A stretch of DNA of 64,000 nt from Pseudomonas parakoreensis (GCF_021602155.1 NZ_BQHY01000023.1:1-64000); one strand, 5' to 3'; shown: positions 7,431 to 16,800, counted from the stretch's first letter. Notes: generated from the letters alone by a model not told the origin. A program made the numbers and translations.

Positions 7431-8450
7431 TCAAACCTCGACCGGCACTGAAAGCTTCGGATTGCCCAACGCATGCGTCTTCGCATCAAAGAACCGCAAC
7501 GCAACGCTGGTCCCTTCGAACACCTTCGCGTAATGGCGCTTCTGATGCTGAATGAACGCCGCACTGCGCGGATAGATCGAGATCGCCACGCTCGCCGGTT
7601 TCGCCAGGCGCAGCGCCCGCACGATGTGCGCATCCTGCTCGCCCAGTGCATGACCGAAGATGCACAGGTTATCCGCGTGCCCCAATAACTGTTCATAACA
7701 GAACGACAGATAATCCGAACTGCGGATGGTCTTGAGCTTGTCCGCGCTCGGCCCTTCGGTGACGAACAGCGGCACGTCGTCCAGCGTCTTGATCGTGTTG
7801 TTGATCGCAAAACTGCCGAGCAGGGTGCCCTCGGTCGAGGTCAGTTTGCGCGCGGTGCCGTCCTGATTGCGCACCAGGTGCAGACCGCCGTGCAGGTACA
7901 GCAGACGCGGTTTGGCGCTGGTGCTGTCGCTCAGATCGAAACTGGCGTCGGGGCCGTTGAACAGGTCGTCGATGACCTCGCTGCGGTGCTGGATCGCCCA
8001 GTAGTTGAGCAGATCGTAATTGGTGGTGAACACCGTGTGATAACGCGCCAGCTCTTGGTTGAGCGTGGCCAGGGTCGAGGCCTGCACCAGCCGCCACGGA
8101 ATGTGTACGGCGTGCACGGTATTGATTAGTGCTTCCTTGATCGCGTAATAGCGATTGCGCGGTGCCGCCGAGCTGACGGCCAGCGCTTTGTTGACCCGAC
8201 TGGTGGTTTTCAGTGCACCGAGCACCTGCTCGAAGCTGCGCGTCTGCATCGCATCGAACACGCTCAGCTCCGACGGGCTCAGCGGTTTCTCTTCCACCGT
8301 GCGCGCGTTTTCGAACAGCGAGTCGTAGCCAAAGTCGTCCCACACCGCGCGGCTGGCGCCATTGCCCACCAACAGACCGCTGAAGTCAGTGGTGGCACGC
8401 AGGGCGCTCCAGTCTTCGAGGGTGGCGTCGACATCCAGAAAATCGGTCAT
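7431..8450 (-). CDS. DUF4917 family protein with SIR2-like fold
   Basis: A 339-residue protein. Four motifs in order resemble a SIR2-type Rossmann fold: GNGAS (29-33) for the nucleotide-binding loop, FTTNYD (141-146), YLHGGLH (185-191) and FGHALGEQD (265-273). Many SIR2-like proteins with GxGxS, TTNYD and LHG motifs bind or cleave NAD, and several act in antiphage defence. DUF4917 itself has no established activity, so NAD use here is inference. It is divergent from the iron alcohol dehydrogenase gene across 153 bases and has no operon partner. Confidence 0.75.
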   Translation of the reverse strand: MTDFLDVDATLEDWSALRATTDFSGLLVGNGASRAVWDDFGYDSLFENARTVEEKPLSPSELSVFDAMQTRSFEQVLGALKTTSRVNKALAVSSAAPRNRYYAIKEALINTVHAVHIPWRLVQASTLATLNQELARYHTVFTTNYDLLNYWAIQHRSEVIDDLFNGPDASFDLSDSTSAKPRLLYLHGGLHLVRNQDGTARKLTSTEGTLLGSFAINNTIKTLDDVPLFVTEGPSADKLKTIRSSDYLSFCYEQLLGHADNLCIFGHALGEQDAHIVRALRLAKPASVAISIYPRSAAFIQHQKRHYAKVFEGTSVALRFFDAKTHALGNPKLSVPVEV

Positions 8451-8603
8451 TGCGTGGGCAGTCTCAAAACAAAGGGCGGATGGACGGCGACTTTATCACG
8501 AGCGGGCGTTGAGCCAGATCAACATCAGCCGTGACCGATCAGTCGATCCTGTGCACATCCGCCGGATCGGAGCAGTCGATTCGGCCCCAGTCAGGAGACG
8601 CGC

Positions 8604-9752
8604 ATGAGCAGCACCTTTTTCATTCCGGCCGTAAACATCATGGGCAATGGATGCCTCGACGAGGCCATGGTTGCGATCCGCAACTATGGGTTTCGCAAGG
8701 CGCTGATCGTCACCGACGCGGGGCTGGCCAAGGCTGGCGTGGCGACCATGGTCGCCGAGAAGCTGGCGATGCAGGACATCGACTCGGTGATCTTCGATGG
8801 CGCCAGACCGAACCCGAGCATCGCCAACGTAGAATCCGGGCTGGCGCTGCTCAAGGACAGTCGCTGCGATTTCGTAGTGTCGCTGGGCGGCGGCTCGCCC
8901 CATGACTGCGCCAAGGGCATCGCCCTGTGTGCGACCAACGGCGGGCAGATCCGCGACTACGAAGGCGTCGATCAATCGAGCAAGCCGCAGTTGCCGCTGA
9001 TCGCCATCAACACCACCGCCGGCACCGCCAGCGAGATGACCCGTTTCTGCATCATCACCGACGAATCGCGTCACGTGAAAATGGCCATTGTCGATCGCAA
9101 CGTCACGCCGCTGCTGTCGGTCAACGACCCGGCGCTGATGGTCGCCATGCCGAAAAGCCTGACTGCCGCCACCGGCATGGACGCGCTGACCCACGCCATC
9201 GAAGCTTACGTTTCGACGGCGGCCAACCCGATCACCGATGCCTGCGCGCTGAAGGCCATGACCCTGATCAGCAACAACCTGCGCCTGGCCGTGCGGGACG
9301 GCAGCGACCTCGCGGCGCGGGAGAACATGGCTTACGCGCAGTTCCTCGCGGGCATGGCGTTCAACAATGCGTCCCTCGGTTATGTGCATGCGATGGCGCA
9401 CCAGTTGGGCGGTTTCTACGATCTGCCTCACGGCGTGTGCAACGCCGTGCTGCTGCCGCATGTGCAGACCTTCAACGCGCTGGTCTGTGCCGAGCGCCTG
9501 ACCGACGTCGCCCACGCCATGGGCGCGGACATTCGTGGTTTCAGTGCGGAGGAGGGCGCTCAGGCGGCGATCAATGCGATCCGTTGTTTGGCCAGGGATG
9601 TCGATATCCCCGGCGGCCTGCGCGAACTCGGCGCCAAGCTCAGCGACATCCCGGTGCTTGCCACCAACGCACTGAAAGATGCCTGCGGCCTGACCAACCC
9701 TCGGGCGGCGGATCAACGGCAGATCGAGGAGATTTTCCGCAACGCGTTTTGA
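8604..9752 (+). CDS. yiaY: Iron-containing alcohol dehydrogenase (YiaY/FucO-like)
   Basis: A 382-residue group III alcohol dehydrogenase. The NAD-binding [11 protein letters not shown] motif lies near residue 96. The metal-site region [11 protein letters not shown] and the segment [16 protein letters not shown] provide the histidine ligands for Fe2+. A CAGGAG site lies just before the ATG. Relatives act on lactaldehyde, 1,2-propanediol, ethanol or L-threonine (YiaY), so the substrate is open. The family call is very secure, the symbol less so. It is transcribed divergently from DUF4917 and followed by a REPIN. Confidence 0.85.
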   Translation: MSSTFFIPAVNIMGNGCLDEAMVAIRNYGFRKALIVTDAGLAKAGVATMVAEKLAMQDIDSVIFDGARPNPSIANVESGLALLKDSRCDFVVSLGGGSPHDCAKGIALCATNGGQIRDYEGVDQSSKPQLPLIAINTTAGTASEMTRFCIITDESRHVKMAIVDRNVTPLLSVNDPALMVAMPKSLTAATGMDALTHAIEAYVSTAANPITDACALKAMTLISNNLRLAVRDGSDLAARENMAYAQFLAGMAFNNASLGYVHAMAHQLGGFYDLPHGVCNAVLLPHVQTFNALVCAERLTDVAHAMGADIRGFSAEEGAQAAINAIRCLARDVDIPGGLRELGAKLSDIPVLATNALKDACGLTNPRAADQRQIEEIFRNAF

Positions 9753-9790
9753 GAAGCGCCGTCCTGATATGTTCAGCAGGGCTCACTGAC

Positions 9791-9859
9791 CCCTTCGCGA
9801 GCAGGCTCGCTCCCACAGTTGAAATGCGATCACCGTGGGAGCGAGCCTGCTCGCGAAGA
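9791..9859. repeat. REPIN-like inverted repeat, family B (GCGAGCCTGCTCGC arm)
   Basis: Opposed arms CCTTCGCGAGCAGGCTCGCT and complement, in the convergent gap between the alcohol dehydrogenase and the YdcZ-type gene. Confidence 0.85.
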
Positions 9860-9896
9860 CTGACTCGTCAACACCACAAAACCATGAGCTCTCAGA

Positions 9897-10385
9897 TCAG
9901 CCAACCGCCGCCACATTCCTCTCGAAAACCCCACCCAACTGAATCAACACCACCCCGCCAATCAGCAACAACGCGCCCAACACCCGCGACACCGTCAGCT
10001 GTTTTTCCACCAGCCCGAACAACCCGAAGTGATCGAGCAGCATCGACGCAATCACTTGCCCGGCCAACGCCAGCGCCACAAACCCCGACGCGCCGAGTTT
10101 CGGCAGCAACATCACTGCCAGCGCCACGAAACACACACCGAACGCACCGCCAGCCCACATCCACAACGGTGCCTTGCTGATAAACCCCGGCGACGGCAGC
10201 GGCAGGCGCAACGCCAGAATCACCGGCAACAACACCAACACACTGACCAGCAACGAGGCCAGGGTTGCCCACAGCGGATGGCCGAGGTTCCGCGCCAGAT
10301 TGCTGTTGATCGCACTTTGAAACGGCACCACCGCCCCGGCAAACGCTGCCAGCAGCAACAGGCCGGCCCACTGCAACGCACTCAT
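9897..10385 (-). CDS. DMT-superfamily YdcZ/DUF606-type membrane protein
   Basis: A 162-residue protein with five predicted membrane helices, the half-size DUF606 (YdcZ) layout. The early FQSAINSNLAR motif and the central GLVALALAGQVIAS-like segment (here GFVALALAGQVIAS) are typical. The ATG at 10385 is preferred over a GTG at 10391 because a TTGGAG site is correctly spaced only for the former. The substrate is unknown. It is divergent from a LysR gene (10463), a common regulator/transporter pairing, so the LysR protein may control it. Confidence 0.85.
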   Translation of the reverse strand: MSALQWAGLLLLAAFAGAVVPFQSAINSNLARNLGHPLWATLASLLVSVLVLLPVILALRLPLPSPGFISKAPLWMWAGGAFGVCFVALAVMLLPKLGASGFVALALAGQVIASMLLDHFGLFGLVEKQLTVSRVLGALLLIGGVVLIQLGGVFERNVAAVG

Positions 10386-10462
10386 GATCACACTCCAACA
10401 GGTTTTGCTGGACTCTAGAGTATTCGTCGCGCAGATTTAAATTCCGTTTTGTCATCCAGAAC

Positions 10463-11374
10463 ATGCACAAGATGAATGATCTGCGCCGTATCGATCTCAA
10501 CCTGCTGGTGATTCTCGATGCCTTGCTCAGCGAGCAACACGTCACCCGCGCCGCCGAGCGGCTACACCTGAGTCAACCGGCGGTCAGCCATGCGCTGGCG
10601 CGCCTGCGCGACGTGCTCGGCGATCCGCTGCTGGTGCGCGCCGGTTCGACGCTGGTGCCCACGGCGCGGGCGCTGGAACTGGTCGCGCCGCTCGCCGAAG
10701 CGTTGGCCCAGGTGCAATCGCTGCTGGCGCCGAACACGTTCGATCCGGCCACCGCGCGGCGGACCTTTCGCGTGGCGATGTCCGACTACGGCGCGGCCAT
10801 CATCCTGCCTGGACTGATCCGTACCTTGCGCCGCGAGGCACCGGGCATCGACCTGCAGATCAGCCACGCCAGCCGCGAAGGCATGCTCGACGGTGTGCTC
10901 AACGGCGACATCGATTTGGCCGCCGGGGTGTTCCCGGAAATGCCCAACGAATTGCGCAGCAACGTGCTGTTCGAAGAACGCTACGTCTGCCTGCTGGATC
11001 GCCGCAGCTTGCCGGCCGACGGCGTACTGGATTTGCCGACCTACCTGTCGCGCCCGCACGTGTTGCTGGAAATGCGCGGCAGCGGCACTCCGGAAATCGA
11101 ACGGGCCCTGACCGCATTGCGCGAACGCCGCCGCGTCGCCATCAGCCTGCCGCACTGGAACGTCGCGCCGCAGTTGATCAGCGGCACGGATCTGATTCTC
11201 ACCGTGTCGTCACGCAGCGTGCGCGACATTGATCAGCAGCAATTGATTGTGCTGCCACCACCGTTCGAGATCGCGCCGTTCACCTTTGTGCTGGCGTGGC
11301 ATATGCGCCGGGTTGGGGATCAGGCGTTGAACTGGTTGAATCGCCGGATTGAGGAGGGGATAGTGCGCGGCTGA
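10463..11374 (+). CDS. LysR-family transcriptional regulator
   Basis: A 303-residue protein. The N-terminal winged-HTH (about residues 8-65) has RIDLNLLVILDALL and the recognition segment AAERLHLSQPAVSHALARLR. A periplasmic-binding-like effector domain fills residues 95-300. An in-frame ATG nine bases downstream (10472) is an equally possible start. It lies divergent from the YdcZ-type membrane protein, the most likely target. The inducer is unknown. The family resembles the NodD/PcpR-type subgroup in its MNDLRRIDLNLL start. Confidence 0.9.
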   Translation: MHKMNDLRRIDLNLLVILDALLSEQHVTRAAERLHLSQPAVSHALARLRDVLGDPLLVRAGSTLVPTARALELVAPLAEALAQVQSLLAPNTFDPATARRTFRVAMSDYGAAIILPGLIRTLRREAPGIDLQISHASREGMLDGVLNGDIDLAAGVFPEMPNELRSNVLFEERYVCLLDRRSLPADGVLDLPTYLSRPHVLLEMRGSGTPEIERALTALRERRRVAISLPHWNVAPQLISGTDLILTVSSRSVRDIDQQQLIVLPPPFEIAPFTFVLAWHMRRVGDQALNWLNRRIEEGIVRG

Positions 11375-11396
11375 ACACGTTATCAAGGAGTGGGAT

Positions 11397-12131
11397 GTGA
11401 CAGTGAAGTCTGGATGGATCGGCTGGGTGGCCCTGAGTGGGTGGTTGATGGCGGGGCAGGTGTTGGCTGATTGCGTACCAACACCGATGGCAGGAGATCT
11501 GGATCTTTCTGTCTGCAAGGAGTGGCCTGCATATCCAGGATTAACCATCAACGCCACTGCACAGTTTAAACGCGGATCCCCATCTGATGACCCTGAGGCG
11601 CTGAGTACCTACGATTTCGACTTGTCCGTTCTGGACACTGCTCAATCGAAGCCCATTGCGACGTACTACAAAGCGGCTGCATTCGTATTGGATGGCGTCA
11701 GTTTGCGAGAAATAACGCTCGATACGGCTCGCTACACACTGACTACCGATCTTCGTGCCTTTGGCGTACGTGCGTTATCCACTAACGGATCCCGGATCAA
11801 TCCGATGGAGGAAAACCTGCTTTCGCTCTACGTGAAAGAGGGCGAAAAATTGCGCCCGGTATTGGATAAATTAGTGGTTTATCGGTATGGCGGCGAGTGG
11901 GATGGTGACTGCGAAGGAGAGCGATATGAGATTTCAAGAACAGTAGAAATCGCTAAAACTAGCTCTCACGGCTTTGCAGATCTGATTGTCAAAACCTTGG
12001 AGAAAGACACAACAAGTGTGGGGACGGGAGACGCATGTAAAACTGAAACCACTGACAACCAACCCGTTTTGACAACATTGCACTACGACGGAAAATCCTA
12101 CGTTTTGCCAAACGGTTTCCAAGGCCTGTAA
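11397..12131 (+). CDS. Exported protein of unknown function, paralogue 1 of a tandem pair
   Basis: A 244-residue protein with a GTG start, placed by AAGGAG six bases upstream; the overlapping ATG at 11395 is in another frame and followed by a stop. Residues 1-25 form a Sec signal peptide with cleavage expected after VLA. Six cysteines in the mature part may form disulfides. It is clearly homologous to the next gene: both share KPIATY, DTARY-LT, RAFG-RA, LRPVL, LVVY and SHGFADLIV-type blocks in the same order. Its codon use is more A+T rich than the second copy's. I do not recognise the family. The product is probably periplasmic. Confidence 0.75.
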   Translation: MTVKSGWIGWVALSGWLMAGQVLADCVPTPMAGDLDLSVCKEWPAYPGLTINATAQFKRGSPSDDPEALSTYDFDLSVLDTAQSKPIATYYKAAAFVLDGVSLREITLDTARYTLTTDLRAFGVRALSTNGSRINPMEENLLSLYVKEGEKLRPVLDKLVVYRYGGEWDGDCEGERYEISRTVEIAKTSSHGFADLIVKTLEKDTTSVGTGDACKTETTDNQPVLTTLHYDGKSYVLPNGFQGL

Positions 12132-12168
12132 CCCGCCAGCCATACACAACAGCTATCAAGGAAGAACC

Positions 12169-12885
12169 ATGCTCAACCCCACCAGACTCCTGCTCGCCCT
12201 CGGTTTGCTGGCCATCACCACCCAGGCCCACGCAGCCTGCACCACCCAGAGTTTCGACGGCAAATCCATGTCGCGTTGCAACGTCTGGCCGGCGTTTCCG
12301 AGTCAGGCGATTTCGGTCAAATCCACCTACCTCGCCGACTCCGGTGGCGACGATGCCGGGGCGTTCGATCTGGAGCTGGCGCTCCTCAATGCGAGCAACG
12401 CCAAACCCATCGCCACTTACCATAAACCGGGCGCGTACAACTCCGATGCCGTGCGTCTGGAGGATGTACGCATCGATACGGCGCGCTACCGTTTGACGCC
12501 GGACATCCGGGCTTTTGGGCTGCGCGCGAAATTTGCGCACAATTCCCACGCTGTTCCCTACGAAAAAACCGATCTGGCGCTGTATGTGCGCGAGGGCGAC
12601 GAACTGCGGCCGGTGCTCGAAGGGCTGGTGGTGTACAAGCACCACGGTGAATTCACCAGCAAGTGTGAAGGCTATAACCGAAAAATCCGCCGCACCGTCG
12701 AGATCGGGCCTGCGGTGCACCATGGTTTTGCCGATCTGATCGTCACCACCAGTGGCAGCAAAATGAAAAACACCCAATCTGGCAATCAGTGCGTATCGAA
12801 AACCACCGAGTTGAAGAAAAAGCAGGTCACCCTGACGTACGATGGCCAGCAGTACGCCGTCCCCGAAGACCTCAGAGGTTACTGA
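12169..12885 (+). CDS. Exported protein of unknown function, paralogue 2 of a tandem pair
   Basis: A 238-residue protein with a signal peptide ending in AHA (about residue 22). The mature protein repeats the layout of its upstream neighbour: CNVWPAFP, the block [34 protein letters not shown], a [13 protein letters not shown] block and HHGFADLIV. Cysteines at both ends are conserved between the two. The gap between the genes is 37 bases with an AAGGAAG site, so they are probably co-transcribed. Its base composition is typical for the chromosome. The function is unknown; it is likely periplasmic. fosA begins only 5 bases after its stop codon. Confidence 0.75.
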   Translation: MLNPTRLLLALGLLAITTQAHAACTTQSFDGKSMSRCNVWPAFPSQAISVKSTYLADSGGDDAGAFDLELALLNASNAKPIATYHKPGAYNSDAVRLEDVRIDTARYRLTPDIRAFGLRAKFAHNSHAVPYEKTDLALYVREGDELRPVLEGLVVYKHHGEFTSKCEGYNRKIRRTVEIGPAVHHGFADLIVTTSGSKMKNTQSGNQCVSKTTELKKKQVTLTYDGQQYAVPEDLRGY

Positions 12886-12890
12886 TCCCG

Positions 12891-13307
12891 ATGCTCACCG
12901 GCCTCAATCACCTGACCCTTGCCGTCAGCGACTTGCCACGCAGTCTGGCGTTCTACCGTGACGTGCTGAATCTGCGTGTAGAAGCCACGTGGGACGCCGG
13001 GGCCTATCTGTCGCTGCCGGGGCTGTGGCTGTGCCTGTCGCTGGATGCGCAGCGCGGCGGCGAGCCGTCCGTCGACTACACGCATTACGCGTTCAGCCTG
13101 GCTGAGGCGAATTTTGCGTTGTTCGTGCAAACGCTAAAAGCGGCGAACGTGCGGGAGTGGCGTGACAACCGCAGCGAAGGTGCTTCGTTCTACTTCCTTG
13201 ATCCTGATGGCCACAAGCTCGAAGCGCACGTCGGCGATCTGGCCTCGCGACTGGCAGCCTGTCGCTTGAAACCGTACTCGGGGATGCGTTTTTACGACGA
13301 GTCATGA
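12891..13307 (+). CDS. fosA: Fosfomycin resistance glutathione transferase FosA
   Basis: A 138-residue VOC-fold enzyme that adds glutathione to fosfomycin and opens its epoxide. It starts [12 protein letters not shown] and matches the chromosomal P. aeruginosa FosA closely. The metal ligands are visible as H7, H65 and E111 (one residue shifted from 7/64/110 by a one-residue insertion). The potassium-loop segment [16 protein letters not shown] and the C-terminal SRLAACR with the fosfomycin-contacting arginine are intact. The gene starts 5 bases after the upstream exported protein gene, so it may be translated from the same mRNA. Chromosomal fosA is common in pseudomonads and is not by itself a sign of transfer. 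Confidence 0.93.
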   Translation: MLTGLNHLTLAVSDLPRSLAFYRDVLNLRVEATWDAGAYLSLPGLWLCLSLDAQRGGEPSVDYTHYAFSLAEANFALFVQTLKAANVREWRDNRSEGASFYFLDPDGHKLEAHVGDLASRLAACRLKPYSGMRFYDES

Positions 13308-13367
13308 TCAGGCGTCGCAGGCTGATATAGACTGGCCATCATTTGCACTGGCGACAGCAGGTTTTTC

Positions 13368-14006
13368 ATGACTCCATCGCTGCTAATGGCCGTTCTGGCT
13401 TCTGGTTTCATTTACGGCATCACACCCGGGCCGGGCGTTCTGGCGGTGTTCGGCATCGGCGCGGCACACGGGCGTCGGGCCGGGGCGGGGTTTCTTTGCG
13501 GGCATTTGCTTGGTGATGTGGTCTGGTGCAGTACCGCGCTGATCGCCATCGTCGGCGCCCGGGAAATCGGCAGCACGGCCTTTGACGTGCTCGGCGTACT
13601 CAGCGGCTTGTACCTGTTCTGGCTTGGCTGGCGCGCAGTGCGGGCCCAACGGCGCAGCGATGATCAGCCGCAGGGCGCTGCGCGTCAGCCGTTCTGGCAC
13701 GGAATCCTGTTTGGTTTGACCAATCCCAAGGCCTACCCGGTGGCGGTGGCGACGTTTACCGCGTTGCTGTCGAGTCGTGCCGAACTGCTCAACTGGTCGA
13801 TGCTGCCGGCGCTGATCGCCCTGAGCTTCCTTGGCGGTTTGCTGGCCTACGCTATTCTGATCGGCGTGGTTGGCGCTCGTCGCGTACGCACGCTGTATCA
13901 GCGCCACGAGCTGATGATCACGCGTTTATGTGGCGTGATGTTTATCGGTTTTGCCATAAACGCACTGATGCACGCACTACCGGGATTGCTGCCGAACAAG
14001 GCTTGA
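13368..14006 (+). CDS. LysE/RhtB-family amino-acid exporter
   Basis: A 212-residue inner-membrane protein with about six helices. The opening FIYGITPGPGVLAVFGIGAAHGRR carries the family's conserved N-terminal helix with the PGP motif, and the middle FGLTNPKAYPVAVATF matches the second conserved NPK segment. The family exports amino acids such as lysine, threonine or homoserine lactones; the substrate here is not evident. It is monocistronic, with a CAGG site upstream. Confidence 0.9.
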   Translation: MTPSLLMAVLASGFIYGITPGPGVLAVFGIGAAHGRRAGAGFLCGHLLGDVVWCSTALIAIVGAREIGSTAFDVLGVLSGLYLFWLGWRAVRAQRRSDDQPQGAARQPFWHGILFGLTNPKAYPVAVATFTALLSSRAELLNWSMLPALIALSFLGGLLAYAILIGVVGARRVRTLYQRHELMITRLCGVMFIGFAINALMHALPGLLPNKA

Positions 14007-14083
14007 AATTGTGTGCAGGGATGCTTGATCAAGGGCAAGGATGGTTGAACAGTGCTGCATTGTCCGGACACCCACGCTGAACC

Positions 14084-15433
14084 ATGGAAAGCCGAAACTC
14101 CGCGCCGTTGGCGAGTTATATGGACCTGTTGCTGGATGCCGTCTGTGCGGTAGACAGGCAGGGCCGTTTCGTTTTTGTCAGTGCCGCCTGCGAGCGCATT
14201 TTCGGTTATACGCCTGACGAGTTGATCGGCCGGCCGATGATCGAACTGGTGCATCCGGCCGACCGCCAGCGCACCCTGACAGCGGCCAGTGACATCATGG
14301 GCGGTGAACCGAAACACAACTTTGAAAACCGCTACGTGCGCAAAGATGGGCGCATCGCGAACATACTGTGGTCGGCGCGCTGGTCGGAGGTCGATCAGCT
14401 GCGCATCGCCGTGGCCCGCGACATCACCGAGCGCAAGCAGGCGGAATCGCGTCAGGCTGCGCTGTATGCGATTTCCGAAGCGGCGCATGTCGCCGAAGAC
14501 TTGCTGGCGCTGTTCAAACGCATTCACTTGATCATCGGTGAATGGCTGCCGGCGCTTAATTTTTCCGTGGCGCTGTACGACGAGCACTGTGCGCAGCTGA
14601 ATTTCCCCTATCACGTTGATGACCACGAATTGCAGCCCGAGCAACCGGGCACCGTCACCGGGCGTTTGTGTGCGCAAGTCATCCGCAGCGGTCAGCCGAT
14701 TCTGCTGACGCCCGACAACCCCGACGCCTCATCCGATTTCGCGGCGCTGGTGGCGGGGCAGGATTCACCGTGCTGGCTTGGTGTGCCGCTGAATTCGAAA
14801 AACGGCACCATCGGTGCGTTGATCGTCAAAAGCCTGCCGGGCGGCGAACGTTACACCGAACAGGACAAGGAACTGCTGCAATACGTCTGCGCTCAGGTCG
14901 CCACCGCCATCGAGCGCCAGCAACTGTACGCGCGGCTCAAGCGCATGGCGCAGTACGATCAATTGACCCAGTTGCCCAATCGCGGATTACTCAAAGACCG
15001 TCTCAAGGCTGCACTGGCCGGCGCCCGGGATGCGTCGGGAAGCATGGCGTTGCTGTACGTCGATCTGGATCGCTTCAAACAGGTCAACGACACCTTTGGC
15101 CACGCGGTCGGCGACATGCTGTTGCAAACCGTGGCGAGTCGGCTCAAGGGCTGCGTGCGCGATACCGATACCGTGGCGCGCATTGGTGGCGACGAATTCG
15201 TGGTGCTGCTGCACAGTATCCACGCCGCTGAAGACGCCGACAGCGTGGCCGAGAAAATCCGCCAGGTGCTCGTGCAACCCATGCGTCTGGACGGTCACAA
15301 CCTGCATATCGAGCCAAGCATCGGCGTGGCCCGTTATCCCGAACATGGCAGCGAGGAGCAGCAACTGTTCCGGCATGCCGACCAGGCGATGTACGCCGCC
15401 AAACGCCTCAATCATCGGCTGGTTGATATCTGA
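14084..15433 (+). CDS. Diguanylate cyclase with PAS and GAF sensor domains
   Basis: A 449-residue cytoplasmic signalling protein. A PAS domain with PAC (about residues 8-125) includes FVSAACERIFGYTPDELIGR. A GAF domain follows (about 135-285), then a GGDEF domain (about 290-447). The catalytic signature is an intact GGDEF in RIGGDEFVVLL near residue 367. Five residues before it is an RxxD inhibitory site (RDTD), so product feedback by c-di-GMP is expected. No transmembrane segment is seen. The enzyme should make c-di-GMP in response to an unknown internal signal. Confidence 0.9.
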   Translation: MESRNSAPLASYMDLLLDAVCAVDRQGRFVFVSAACERIFGYTPDELIGRPMIELVHPADRQRTLTAASDIMGGEPKHNFENRYVRKDGRIANILWSARWSEVDQLRIAVARDITERKQAESRQAALYAISEAAHVAEDLLALFKRIHLIIGEWLPALNFSVALYDEHCAQLNFPYHVDDHELQPEQPGTVTGRLCAQVIRSGQPILLTPDNPDASSDFAALVAGQDSPCWLGVPLNSKNGTIGALIVKSLPGGERYTEQDKELLQYVCAQVATAIERQQLYARLKRMAQYDQLTQLPNRGLLKDRLKAALAGARDASGSMALLYVDLDRFKQVNDTFGHAVGDMLLQTVASRLKGCVRDTDTVARIGGDEFVVLLHSIHAAEDADSVAEKIRQVLVQPMRLDGHNLHIEPSIGVARYPEHGSEEQQLFRHADQAMYAAKRLNHRLVDI

Positions 15434-15551
15434 ACCGGTGCGCGCCGTTCGTCGCGGTGCAGGCAACTTTTCTAAACCTTTGGCAGCCCGGCAATTCTCA
15501 ATCTAGGCGGGCACCTGCTCGCCAACGATCAACACCAAGAGGAAGAGAATC

Positions 15552-15710
15552 ATGCCTAATTCAAGAAACTCCAACTCGGGAAACTTCGCCAACGATCGAA
15601 CGAAGGCCTCTGAAGCCGGTCGCAAAGGTGGGAAAACCACCACCACGACAGTCGACAAAGAGCCTGCGAAAGCCGAAATGGGCCGCAAGCCAGCTCAGAA
15701 GTCGAAGTAG
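15552..15710 (+). CDS. KGG-domain stress-induced small protein
   Basis: A 52-residue, very hydrophilic, basic protein. The stretch NFANDRTKASEAGRKGGK holds the KGG repeat known from YciG/GsiB-type general stress proteins, and a second degenerate GRKPAQ copy follows. GGAAGAG lies upstream of the ATG. The family is associated with desiccation or stationary-phase stress, with no enzymatic activity known. The next gene, a DUF4142 protein, is often found with stress genes too. A weak ECF-type promoter match (AAACCTT at 15474, TCTCA at 15496) lies upstream, with low confidence. Confidence 0.85.
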   Translation: MPNSRNSNSGNFANDRTKASEAGRKGGKTTTTTVDKEPAKAEMGRKPAQKSK

Positions 15711-15785
15711 TCGGCGAGGTTGTTTTGATTGAGAGGCGGGGGCGCAAGCCCCCGCTTGAATTTGCAAAGATAGGAGGGCGCGACC

Positions 15786-16289
15786 ATGAGCCGGATGGCC
15801 ACCCAGATACGTCACTTAAGTGTTGCCACCCTGTTGGGTTTGTTCGCTGGCACGGCATTCGCCCAGTCGCCTGCCGACTTCATCAACGATGCGTCTGCCA
15901 AAGGCATGGCCGACATTGAAGCCAGCCGCTTGGCGCACCAGAAATCCGAATCCAAAGAGGTCAAGGATTACACCATCGTGGTGATCAATGACCGCACCAC
16001 GGCCAACCAGCATCTGGCGAAGATCGCCAAGAAACTCGATTTGCCGGTCGCACCCCGTGAAGAAATCGCCGACAAGGCCAAGAGCATGATCCCGCAGGTC
16101 AAGGACGGTGAAACCTTTGACCAGGCCTACGCCGCCAGTCAGGTGAAAGCGACCGAAGAGGCCATCCAGCAGATCCAGCAGGAAGCGCAGTCGACCGATG
16201 TGCCGGAAATCAAGGCTTTTGCCGACGAGACACTGCCAAAACTGCAAAGCCATCTGCAAATGGCCCGGGCGCTGCAAGCCAGCCGCTGA
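15786..16289 (+). CDS. DUF4142 exported protein
   Basis: A 167-residue protein with a signal peptide cleaved after AFA (about residue 26). The mature part is almost all helix and fits DUF4142, a ferritin-like four-helix fold: FINDASAKGMADIEASRLA, then VKDYTIVVINDRTTANQHL, then a C-terminal LPKLQSHLQMA helix. DUF4142 proteins are periplasmic and stress-associated, and their activity is unknown. An AGGAGG site precedes the ATG. A family-A REPIN lies downstream and may act as terminator. Confidence 0.9.
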   Translation: MSRMATQIRHLSVATLLGLFAGTAFAQSPADFINDASAKGMADIEASRLAHQKSESKEVKDYTIVVINDRTTANQHLAKIAKKLDLPVAPREEIADKAKSMIPQVKDGETFDQAYAASQVKATEEAIQQIQQEAQSTDVPEIKAFADETLPKLQSHLQMARALQASR

Positions 16290-16304
16290 TACCGCCTGTA
16301 AAGC

Positions 16305-16378
16305 AAAAAGATCGCAGCCTGCGGCAGCTCCTGCATAGAACGGTGCGGGAGCTGCCGCAGGCTGCGATCTTTTGCTTT
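16305..16378. repeat. REPIN-like inverted repeat, family A
   Basis: Opposed family-A arms with a T-rich end, between the convergent DUF4142 and iron-permease-like genes. It is able to form a terminator-like hairpin for both. Confidence 0.85.
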
Positions 16379-16389
16379 TTTAACTGTAT

Positions 16390-16800
16390 TTAGCAGTCAT
16401 TCAAATCCTGCTTCGGCTTGCTCTTCTCCCCCAGACCCTCAAGATCGAACACCTCGCTTTCCCCCAGGCTGCGGTAATGCTTGCGCAACGCCTCGAGTTG
16501 TTTGAGATCCAGCGACTCCAGCCCGAGCATCGCGTTCTGCGCCTCCTTGTTCACCCGCAATAACTCATCAAGCTTCAGATGCAGGATGTCGGTATCACGG
16601 TTCTGCGTGTTCTGGATCAGGAACACCATCAGAAAGGTGATGATCGTGGTCGAGGTGTTGATGATCAGTTGCCAGGTGTCATTGAAATCAAAAATCGGCC
16701 CGCTCAACCCCCACAGAAAAATCAGGATCAACGCGCCCATGAACGTTTTCGGGCTGCCGGCCCAAAGGGCCAGGGTCTGGGAGATTTTGGCGAATTTCAT
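16390..16800 (-). CDS. Low-affinity iron permease family protein
   Basis: A 136-residue protein with two hydrophobic segments (about residues 18-38 and 45-65). The ISQTLALWAGSPKTFMGALI start and the FDFNDTWQLIINTSTTIITFLMVFLIQNTQNRD-like core (read here in pieces) are the signature of the PF04120 family, named after yeast Fet4. The bacterial members are much shorter than Fet4 and iron transport by them is not shown. The ATG at 16800 is chosen because AAGGAA lies at the right distance; longer upstream readings have no ribosome site. The C-terminal tail is soluble and charged. Confidence 0.85.
   Translation of the reverse strand: MKFAKISQTLALWAGSPKTFMGALILIFLWGLSGPIFDFNDTWQLIINTSTTIITFLMVFLIQNTQNRDTDILHLKLDELLRVNKEAQNAMLGLESLDLKQLEALRKHYRSLGESEVFDLEGLGEKSKPKQDLNDC

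Noticed and set aside
8496-9716. A 406-codon reading frame antisense to the iron alcohol dehydrogenase
   Set aside because: Typical mirror frame of a high-G+C gene (His/Arg/Gln/Gly rich, no recognisable motifs); the plus-strand gene is well supported.
10391-10391. GTG start for the YdcZ-type gene, two codons longer
   Set aside because: The GGAG site would be only one or two bases away; the ATG at 10385 has normal spacing.
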